From Zingiber officinale (taxonomy: Eukaryota > Streptophyta > Magnoliopsida > Zingiberales > Zingiberaceae): a stretch of 64,000 nucleotides of DNA. The notes beneath the pieces were generated by a model that saw nothing but the letters and a program-made list of their open reading frames with translations, made no database searches and was not told where the DNA came from. Position 1 is the stretch's first letter. Each line of letters starts with the position of its first letter. The position numbers and the translations under genes were made by a program. Location of the stretch: the NCBI RefSeq assembly GCF_018446385.1, contig NC_055999.1:85044281-85108280 (forward strand). Direction: 5' to 3'. Positions 55,855-64,000 of this stretch are shown one piece after another.

Positions 55855-56130
55855 TAAAACTGAATGCTAACATGTAAAGCTACTCATGCTCATAAATAGC
55901 AAAGAAATCAACTAACTGAAAAGCTAACATGTATAGCTACTCATGCTCATATATAGCAAAGGAATCATGCTAACTGAAATACTAAACATGTATAGCTAAT
56001 CATGCTCATACACCAATAAAGGAATCATACTAACTGAAATACTAAACATGTATAACTAATCATGCTCATAAATAGCAATAAAGGAATCATACTAACTGAA
56101 ATACTAAACATGTATAGCTAATCATAAAAC
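55855..56130 (-). repeat. Minisatellite in the G5 LTR
   Basis: About four to five units of 55-65 bases, each containing CTGAAATACTAAACATGTAT, AGCTAATCATGCTCAT and AGCAAAGGAATCAT-like words. The same array is at 61440-61730 in the partner LTR. Confidence 0.85.
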
Positions 56131-58379
56131 TATCATGTGTATCAATAGGAAACTGAACTGATACATAAGCTGAACTAATTAATGCTAAACTGAGTCTAAC
56201 TTGTATTCACATAACTAATTTGTGAAGTTTTGAAAACTATTTACATAATAGATTAAAATAATAATCATGCTGCTGATGGGCCCGGTAACTGCGCGCATCC
56301 CTAACTAAACCCAGGATTGCAAGTTCCGAGTCTAGTAGGGTTTACTAGGTTATCTAAACCTAGGGACGACTGTGGGAGCCCAACCTAATGGATATCTAAT
56401 CTAGTACAGTGCCACTGCTGAAAATAAAATACTGATTTCATAGCTAATTTTCTTACCTTGCTTTAACTAGGTTATCTGAACCTAGAACTAGGTTATCTGA
56501 ACCTAGAGGCGACTGTGGGAGCCCGCCCATTGGACCGTAGTCCCATATAAGCTGAAGCAAGACTAAATAAGTTATTTTAAATGCTTCTACTACATTAACT
56601 GAGCTATTAAAATGCCTACTGTAGCATTATATTGAGCTAAGCATTTTATCAAGCACTTGGTGTGCACTAGAACACACCCTACGTACTGAAAATCTGTATA
56701 CAAAGCTTAACATAAATCTGCATGCAAAGCTTAACAAAAATCTACATATTAAGCCTATCAAAATCTGCATACTTTACTTATAAAAATCTGCATTCAAGCT
56801 TAATAGAAATCTGCATTCATGACTAGTAAAAATCTGCACACTAGTACTTAATGAAATCTATACATATTCAACAAAATATCATGCTTACTGAATAACAAAG
56901 AGGCTAAATCTGCAATGCCATTAAACAGGACTGATCATGTTTGTTAAATAGCAAAGAAAACTAATACCACGTACTTAGATTAAAGGCTGTTCGTACCCTC
57001 TAACTAGCACAAAAAGGTCTAAACAAAAAATGCTAAAACATAGGGCTGTTCGTGCCCATTAATGGCACAAAACTATTAAAAACTTTGCTGGAATTCTATA
57101 AAAGAAACTAACTTTCCTTTACTTACAACAACCCATAAATCTCTAAAGGTCTACTAGACACAAACCATTTTACTGCATAATTCATTAAAGACCCCCATTC
57201 TTATACATGGCAACAAAAAGGTTTAAAACTACATGGTAACAGGAAAGAAGAAGAAACTGTACAGGCTGACTAAAAGTACTACAACTATGAGCTAAATGAG
57301 AATTAACAAATTCTGAAATAGAGAGCTCTGTAAATTTAATATGAGCTAAACTTGACATGGAACAAATTCCAAAAGGATAAGTACTGCTCAATGTACAATT
57401 TGTTCATGCACGTCTAAACTTGTTCACAGTAAATTTCTGCACACCTATATCTGTGCGCTAAATTCCAACCTTCACTAAAAATCAATCACACCCCAACAGT
57501 CATCACACGAAGATAAATACACAACTGGAAACAACTACTGTCTTAACAATCGATCCTCTTTAGGTATGCTACAACAGGACACTAAGGAGCAATCAGACCT
57601 TCTTAAGCTTGCTACTACAGAACTTTGAATTCAGTCCAGAAGCTAGCACACATGGTAGAGAACTAGATTAAAGTCCAACACCTATAGCATAAATCCGTAA
57701 TCATAACTATTAGGAAAGTTTAAAGCCGAAACATGCAAACATGAAAGGAAGCTATACTGTCATTCACCATATGGTTAACGAATCAACTTTTGGAAGAGAC
57801 AACTAAGAGCTTGTACACATGAAAGGGAAACTAGATTAAAATCTCTGTACAATACTATTAAGCTATTCCAAACTAAACCCCTTCTATCTCCTTTATGTGA
57901 TCCACGGCAGCAAGCACAACCAACCAGCTGTACAATATGACCCGAAAACAGAGAAGACAAGGAAACTCATGCAAGCTTGGGGATCAAGAAGAGGTACAAG
58001 GAATAAGCCTCGGAACAACTCCTACTGCAGGTGAGAAGCAACTCACCGGGATTTGCTTGGACTTACAACCGAAGGAGAGGAAGAAGATCTAGGGCTCGGA
58101 GGCTTGAAATACTCGGCTTCTTCTTGTGCTCGCGTGCTTCCCCTGACAAGGCGACCTTAAGGAGTTGAAGAGAGCCCCTCGAGAAGCTTTGGCCGGCCGC
58201 CGGAATCGCCTAGGTGTGCCTGCGGTTTTCGCCCGAGGAAGGAATCGACGCCGCACACCCGTGAGAAGAAGAGGTGAGAAAGAAATTAGGTTTCGGGAAA
58301 CCTAAATCCTCTCTTTATAACTAGGGTTAATCCGATTCCAACTATGCTTTAAATTTATTTCTCCCCATACTTAGTTAAC

Positions 58380-58473
58380 AAAGCCCATATAGCTCAGCTG
58401 GTTGAGCCGTGTCCGGTTGGGTCAGTCCGACCCGAGGTCGTGGGTTCGAGCTTCGGTTTTGACAAATTTTTTT
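58380..58473 (+). other. Antisense tRNA-like module in the G5 LTR
   Basis: Box A TAGCTCAGCTGG (58390-58401) sits in a D-arm with a perfect 4-bp stem GCTC/GAGC. Box B GGTTCGAGCTT is at 58443-58453. T-runs follow at 58457-58460 and 58467-58473. The region between the boxes differs strongly from G4 while the boxes are kept. Confidence 0.7.
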
Positions 58474-58630
58474 GTCAACTTCTTTCGTTCAGTAAAAATA
58501 CCAAACGAACTCCAAAAATTACGTAAAAATACTCTAAAAATTTCTAAAAATCTCTAGAATTTTTCTAAAGCATTTCTAGATTTTAATAAGGTCTTTTAGG
58601 ACTCCAAATCATGAAATTTGGGGTGTTACA

Positions 58631-58645
58631 ATTCTCCCTACCTTA
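58631..58645 (-). promoter_or_regulatory. G5 polypurine tract
   Basis: The minus strand TAAGGTAGGGAGAAT lies directly before the 3' LTR. Confidence 0.8.
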
Positions 58646-58649
58646 TAAA

Positions 58650-59072
58650 AAGTTCGTCCTCGAACTTAGACTAATTTTGGACATTTCTGTCTCATGTTGT
58701 CTCCACGCTCCCGAGTAACTTCCTCGTGCTTCTTATTCTAAATGACTTTCACTAATGACACTTCTCTGTTTCCTAGTCTCTTGTCTGCTCTGTCCACTAT
58801 CTATGTCTGCTCTCATAGCTAAGATCCTCTTGGATCTACACTGTCTGAGGCTGAATCAATTGGCTAAGGTCGTGAATACACTTCTTTAGCATGGAGACAT
58901 GAAATACATTGTGTATTGCTGACATATCTTGAGGTAAGTCTAGCTTGTAAGCTACATTCCCAATCTCTCTATGATCAGGTAGAGTCCTACGTATCGGGGA
59001 CTTAACTTGCCCTTTTAGTCAAATCTCATCACTCCCTTCATAGGAGCAACTTTGAGAAAGACTGAATCCAAT
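58650..59072 (-). pseudogene. G5 remnant of integrase C terminus
   Basis: Nucleotide similarity to 5861-6270 and 39191-39610 continues here (AGCATGGAGACATGAAATACATTG, CTTAACTTGCCCTTTTAG, GAGCAACTTTGAGAAAGACTGAATCC), but with several stops and frameshifts. At about 59070 it switches directly to protease sequence. RT, RNase H and most of integrase are therefore missing (roughly 2.5-3 kb compared with G1). Confidence 0.85.
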
Positions 59073-59460
59073 AATTTCTGTACTTCCAGAGCTGAGAGAA
59101 ACTTCTTGGCCTTTTTCTCTTGGGTTCTCCGATGTACTCGAACTGTGCTTCTGCTTCAGGTTGGAATACGACTTTCTATTTACGGCACTCTATGGAAGCA
59201 CCGTATCTGATCAGGAAGTCCATTCCAAGGATGACATCGTAGTCAGTCATTCCTAGCACTATCAGATCACAAAAGAGTTCTCTGTCTGCTATAATGACTG
59301 GCACTGCTCTGAGCCAGTGCGTGGATGCCATAACTTCTCCCGAAGGTAGTGTCGTCAGAAACTGACCACTGAGTACCTCTGGAGCTATTGCTGACTTTAC
59401 GGCGAACGCCCTAGCTATATAAGAATGGGTTGCCCCAGTATCGAATAAGACAGTTGTACT
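59073..59460 (-). pseudogene. G5 aspartic protease (broken)
   Basis: VLFDTGATHSYIARAFAVK near 59450-59400 has an intact DTGA active-site motif, followed by FLTTLPSGEVMASTHWLRAV and YDVILGMDFLIRYGASIECR. A stop lies at 59461 between gag and protease in the same frame (the codon after HISILQ), and another after the C-terminal cysteine-arginine-lysine. Confidence 0.85.
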
Positions 59461-60659
59461 TTACTGTAAAATACTAATATGACCTGTGGCAACTGTCGAG
59501 GCATTTGCTACGTCCTCTTTAGTGAGTGAGTAGATCCTCGCGTTCGTCGTAGCTGAGGGGGCTTCTAGTCTGCCCTGACTGATGTGTGGACCATCTAGAG
59601 CGGCCTGCATCTGGTATAACTGTGCTGGCTTGACCTCGTACTGAATCTGCTGTGGTGGAGGAAGGCTGGTCTTGTTCGGGCACTGCTTAGCCATGTGCCC
59701 TTCCTGTCCACATTTGAAGCATCCGCGTGTACCCTTGTGATAAATTCCTGGGTGGAATTTCCCACGAGTAGCACACTTGGGATAACGAGGTTGTTCACTA
59801 GCTGGTCCTCCTTTCGGGTAACTCCCTGATTTGCGCTTGTTGCTGGAGTTCCCTTTCCCATTTGAGCTGTGACCTCTGGACTCTGAGGAGGCTTGCTTCT
59901 GCTGCTTGATACTGTTCTGATAGTGCTCGGTGATCAGAGCACTACTCACTAGTTCTTCTGTGGTTTGCGGCCTATGAACACCGCTAGCCACGTTCATTGC
60001 TATTTCCGGCCTGAGCATTTTAAGCATCAACCGGACTCGTTCTTTCTCTGTGCTGATTAATTCTGGACATAGACGAGCCAACCTGTTGAATTTCTTCACG
60101 GCTTCCTCAACTGAAAGGTTGCCCTGACGAAACTCCATGAACTCGTCGTAGTGGCGGTTTGTGACCCGCATGTGAAAGAACTCCTCGAAGAATTCATTCT
60201 CGAAGTCAGCCCATATCATCTACCACATACGTGCGTCTCCTGTCAAGCAGAAGGAGGCACACTTCACCTTCTCCTGTTCTGGCCAGTCCAGAAGCTCCAT
60301 CGTGCTTTCCAGTGTTTTGAACCAAGCCTGAGCATCCCAGGGTTCGCTGGTGCTTGAGAAGTTCTCTGGCTTAGTTCTCTGCCACAGGATCAGATAAGCT
60401 TCTCTATTTGCCTCTGCTGCTGGTACTACTGGTGCTGTAGGCTGGACTGGTGGAACCTCTATAAATGCTGGGGTTGCAATGTTTGGTTCCGGGGTGACGG
60501 TGGGAGTATTCTGCTGATTAGCCTTTAAGGTGGCTGTCTCCTGTTGCTGTTCTACTAGTTGCTGCTGTAACTGACCCACTAATGCTATAAGGTCTGGGGG
60601 AGGCACTGAACTGCCTGCTCAGTAGCTGGTGCCCTTCTAGCTGGGCGTCCTCGTACCAT
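59461..60659 (-). pseudogene. G5 gag with one CCHC zinc knuckle (broken)
   Basis: The likely start is ATG at 60659 (MVRGRPARRAP), followed by a small frameshift. The main reading runs LIALVGQLQQQLVEQQQE, EPWDAQAWFKTLESTMELLD, then an internal deletion of about 30 bases with a TAG at 60220-60222, and MIWADFENEFFEEFFHMRVT, EFRQGNLSVEEAVKKFNRLA, a serine/glycine/lysine-rich linker and the knuckle CFKCGQEGHMAKQC near 59680-59720. It is the best preserved gag of its family here. Confidence 0.9.
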
Positions 60660-60862
60660 TTTCTAAATGGGTAGAGAACATGCATAACTAATACTATCAT
60701 GTTATAGGTAACTACTATTATCATGTCAAATGCTATCAAATATTAACATGCTTTAGTTATCTATAAACATGAAAGCATAAAACATAGATAAGAGAAGAGG
60801 TATTCTTACTTGGAAGACGGCAAGATTGATGCTGATGTGTGTGATGCTGGAGAATGAGAACT
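60660..60862 (-). other. G5 leader
   Basis: Non-coding, with CTTACTTGGAAGACGGCAAG on the plus strand, as in the G1 and G4 leaders. Confidence 0.7.
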
Positions 60863-60874
60863 GCTCTGATACCA
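60863..60874 (-). promoter_or_regulatory. G5 primer binding site (initiator tRNA-Met)
   Basis: The minus strand TGGTATCAGAGC lies two bases inside the 5' LTR. Confidence 0.9.
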
Positions 60875-60876
60875 AC

Positions 60877-63110
60877 TGTAACGACCACCCTTCTTACTAC
60901 TACTACACTCTAAGGATGACCGTTACTTGACTACTAACTCTACTTAACCGGTATGATTAAAAATCACATGGAAACCCTACCGAAAAATTTCGACAGAGTC
61001 TCCCCTGTACCGGTGACCAAATCAACAATACAAATAATATATACTCAGCCACAAGCGGCTGGAACATATAATCACTCAACCACGCAGTATAATAACTCAA
61101 TAAGAAGAATGAAACTACTCTAGCAATAGTAACCAGATAATACTCCAACAATAAAACATAACAAAGTGCGGAATAGACTCAATTACAATCTCAACTTCAT
61201 CATAGCATTAAGGAGAAAAGAAAAGGAAACATAACAAATCTTAAACTAAGTGAGTTCTTTAGCTAAGTCTCAAGGATCTCCATAGTCCAAACATCACACA
61301 CCGTCACAGCATCTCCTTGTCGCCTTCTTCCTTATACTTTAGCTTTTCCTTTATCTGCAGTAGGAGGAAATGCAGTCTATAAGCATAAAGCTTAGTGAGG
61401 GCTATCTACTCACAAAAACTCGATATGCATGTATACAAATAAAGACATGCTAAAACTGAATGCTAACATGTAAAGCTACTCATGCTCATAAATAGCAAAG
61501 AAATCAACTAACTGAAAAGCTAACATGTATAGCTACTCATGCTCATATATAGCAAAGGAATCATGCTAACTGAAATACTAAACATGTATAGCTAATCATG
61601 CTCATACACCAATAAAGGAATCATACTAACTGAAATACTAAACATGTATAACTAATCATGCTCATAAATAGCAATAAAGGAATCATACTAACTGAAATAC
61701 TAAATATATATAGCTAATCATAAAACTATCATGTGTATCAATAGGAAACTGAACTGATACATAAGCTGAACTAATTAATGCTAAACTGAGTCTAACTTGT
61801 ATTCACATAACTAATTTGTGAAGTTTTGAAAACTATTTACATAATAGATTAAAATAATAATCATCTGCTGTACTTGCTGTGAGCGCATCCCTAACTAAAC
61901 CCGGATTGCAAGTTCCGAGTCTAGTAGGGTTTACTAGGTTATCTAAACCTAGGGACGTGGGAGCCCAACCCAATGGATATCTAATCCGATACAGTGCCAA
62001 CTGAAAATAAAATACTGATTTCATAGCTAATTTTCTTACCTTGCTTTAACTAGGTTATCGAACCAAGAACTAGGTTATCTGAACCTAGAGGCGAGGAGCC
62101 CGCCCATTGGACCGTAGTCCCATATAGTGAAGCAAGACTAAATAAGTTATTTTAAATGCTTCTACTACATTAACTGAGCTATTAAAATGCCTACTGTAGC
62201 ATTATATTGAGCTAAGCATTTTATCAAGCACTTGGTGTGCACTAGAACACACCCTACGTACTGAAAATCTGTATACAAAGCTTAACATAAATCTGCATGC
62301 AAAGCTTAACAAAAATCTACATATTAAGCCTATCAAAATCTGCATACTTTACTTATAAAAATCTGTATTCAAGCTTAATAGAAATCTGCATTCATGACTA
62401 GTAAAAATCTGCACACTAGTACTTAATGAAATCTATACATATTCAACAAAATATCATGCTTACTGAATAACAAAGAGGCTAAATCTGCAATGACATTAAA
62501 CAGGACTGATCATGTTTGTTAAATAGCAAAGAAAACTAATACCACGTACTTAGATTAAAGGCTGTTCGTGCCCTCTAACTAGCACAAAAAGGTCTAAACA
62601 AAAAATGCTAAAACATAGGGCTGTTCGTGCCCATTAATGGCACAAAACTATTAAAAACTTTGCTGAAATTCTATAAAAGAAACTAACTTTGCTTTACTTA
62701 CAACAACCCATAAATCTCTAAAGGTCTACTAGACACAAACCATTTTACTGCATAATTCATTAAAGACCCCCATTCTTATACATGGCAACAAAAAGGTTTA
62801 AAACTACATGGTAACAGGAAAGAAGAAGAAACTGTACAGGCTGACTAAAAGTACTACAACTATGAGCTAAATGAGAATTAACAAATTCTGAAATAGAGAG
62901 CTCTGTAAATTTAATATGAGCTAAACTTGACATGGAACAAATTCTAAAAGGATAAGTACTGCTCAATGTACAATTTGTTCATGCACGTCTAAACTTGTTC
63001 ACAGTAAATTTCTGCACACCTATATCTGTGCGCTAAATTCCAACCTTCACTAAAAATCAATCACACCCCAACAGTCATTACAAGAAGCTAAATAGAGAGG
63101 TGGAAATAAC
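60877..63110 (-). mobile_element. G5 5' LTR, truncated
   Basis: Matches 55281-57515 closely, with a cluster of short deletions at 61862-62130. Identity fades after ACAGTCAT at about 63080 and is gone by about 63117, where copia LTR sequence takes over. About 1.1 kb of this LTR, including its tRNA-like module, is missing. Confidence 0.88.
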
Positions 63111-64000
63111 TTGTCTTGGTGCGCTTCGTTGCTTGGCGTTGCTTGTTTCTTCTTGGATGTGCAGCGGAAAATACAGAAACAAACACAAAACGCTAACACT
63201 AGGATTTTACTTGGTATCCACCTCACAAGAGGTGACTAATCCAAGGATCCACACCAACGCACACACCCTCCACTATGAATAACACTCCTTTATGGTAACT
63301 ACCAAAGGCGGAGAAGCCCTACAACACTCTCAATACAAGAAGAAGAAAGGGAAATACAAGTTAAGCAAAAGCTTACAAGATGTGCAGTAAAAACCCTAAC
63401 CCTAACTTCTTCCTCTTGCAATAGATCCGCCTCTTGACTTGGAAAGCCTCCAAGAACCTTCAAGCTGGCGATCACGTGCTTGTAGAGAGCTGGAGGCTGG
63501 AATGAATCTGAGAAGAGCTCGTAAAAGATGTCGAAGACCACGCTCGCCTGCGGCTTTAAACCCCACGCACGATCGACCGATCGATTGAATGTTCGAATCG
63601 ATCGGGAGGCTGGATCGATCCACGGATCGATCCAGAGCGCCTTCAGAAGCCCGGATCGATCCACGGATCGATCCGGCGCTTATCGCGGTCACGTCCCGAT
63701 CGATCGATCGATCGGGACCTCTGATCGATCCACGGATCGATCCGTGACGAGCAGAAGATCGTGGATCGATCCACCGATCGATCCATAGATCGATCCGCTG
63801 ATCGATCCAAAGCTTGGATTTTGCCCAAACCAAGTCCCAAACCTCTAACCAACATCCGGTCAACCTTGACTGTTGGTAGATCATGCCTCGCATCTGGTCA
63901 CCCTTGACTGCCAGGACTCCCCACCGCGTACCCATCCCTGACCCACTTGGACTTTTACTAGTCGTGCCAAGTATCCGGTCACTCCATTGACCTACTTGGA
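63111..64000 (-). mobile_element. CopC: minus-strand SIRE-like copia LTR (partial)
   Basis: The minus strand shows words typical of the CopA and CopB LTRs: GACCGGATACTTGGCACGA near the right edge and TTTTCCGCTGCACATCC near 63155-63175 (CopA has TTTATTTCCGCTGCATTTAC before its end). The poly-C and CCAACA end expected about 60 bases further are absent, so the LTR end is truncated at the junction with G5. The left half contains GATACCAAGTAAAATCC and related words; the right half the palindromic array. No coding sequence is supported. Confidence 0.5.
63560..63812. repeat. GGATCGATCC palindrome array
   Basis: At least twelve occurrences of ATCGATC in about 250 bases, mostly as paired GGATCGATCC units separated by AC, AG or 12-20 other bases, plus one longer run of GATCGATCGATCGATC near 63698. 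Every unit is self-complementary. The resulting WIDRSIDRS-like translations on both strands are artefacts of the repeat. Confidence 0.9.

Larger units (their letters stand above)
55281..58630 (-). mobile_element. G5 3' LTR
   Basis: Starts TGTAACGACCACCC and ends GGGGTGTTACA on the plus strand, 3350 bases. It is a distinct subfamily of the G4 LTR: shared segments include ACCGAAAAATTTCG, CTTTATCTGCAGTAGGAGGAAATGC and the CTGCATACT array. It carries its own amplified block at 55855-56130 and paired ACTAGGTTATCTGAACCTAG words near 56465-56500. Confidence 0.93.

Noticed and set aside
63402-63935. Both-strand frames rich in WIDRSIDRS
   Set aside because: They are produced by the GATCGATC palindrome array in every frame; not a gene.

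Overview
This is a stretch of plant heterochromatin made almost entirely of nested LTR retrotransposons. I see no intact host gene. The elements are Ty3/gypsy chromoviruses (initiator-Met-tRNA primer binding sites, FIDD reverse transcriptases, a chromodomain-like tail after integrase) and SIRE-like Ty1/copia elements (LTRs starting TGTTGG, one ending CCAACA, repeated GGGGGAG tracts upstream). The very long LTRs (about 3 kb) and the palindrome-rich copia LTRs make me suspect a monocot, perhaps the ginger order. That is memory-based inference, not proof.

Layout. 1-4517: 3' end of copia element CopA (+), its LTR split by an unrelated solo-LTR-like insertion (about 2036-3989). 4518-29869: gypsy element G1 (-), with a truncated 3' LTR, a decayed gag-pol (5861-10501) and a 5' LTR that is cut by gypsy element G2 (-, 10805-27429, target duplication GGAGC). 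G2 has a pair of about 3.12-kb LTRs, and its pol 3' end is split by a CACTA-like insertion (about 14135-18953). That insertion carries intron-containing fragments of host genes: three different exons of a BOP1/ERB1-type ribosome-biogenesis gene, one of them duplicated, one exon of a MAK/CDKF-like kinase, and one unidentified exon. 29870-32400: 3' part and truncated LTR of a second copia element (CopB). 32401-55280: gypsy element G3 (+), interrupted by a tandem array G4 (-, LTR-internal-LTR-internal-LTR, 35911-52473, target duplication CCAGA). 55281-about 63110: non-autonomous gypsy element G5 (-), which keeps gag and protease but has lost RT, RNase H and most of integrase. About 63110-64000: minus-strand copia LTR (CopC) with dense GATCGATC palindromes.

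How the parts work together. Each gypsy unit has the expected order LTR, tRNA-Met primer site, gag (zinc knuckle), protease, RT, RNase H, integrase with chromodomain-like tail, polypurine tract, LTR. All coding regions are broken. Stops in G2 lie in one uninterrupted frame and those examined fit C-to-T decay; G3 and G4 have frameshifts and large deletions. The two most interesting signals are inside the G1/G3/G4/G5 LTR family. One is a conserved antisense tRNA-like module (box A, box B, then a T-run). The other is a conserved splice-donor/acceptor pair that could define a roughly 2.1-kb intron inside the LTR.
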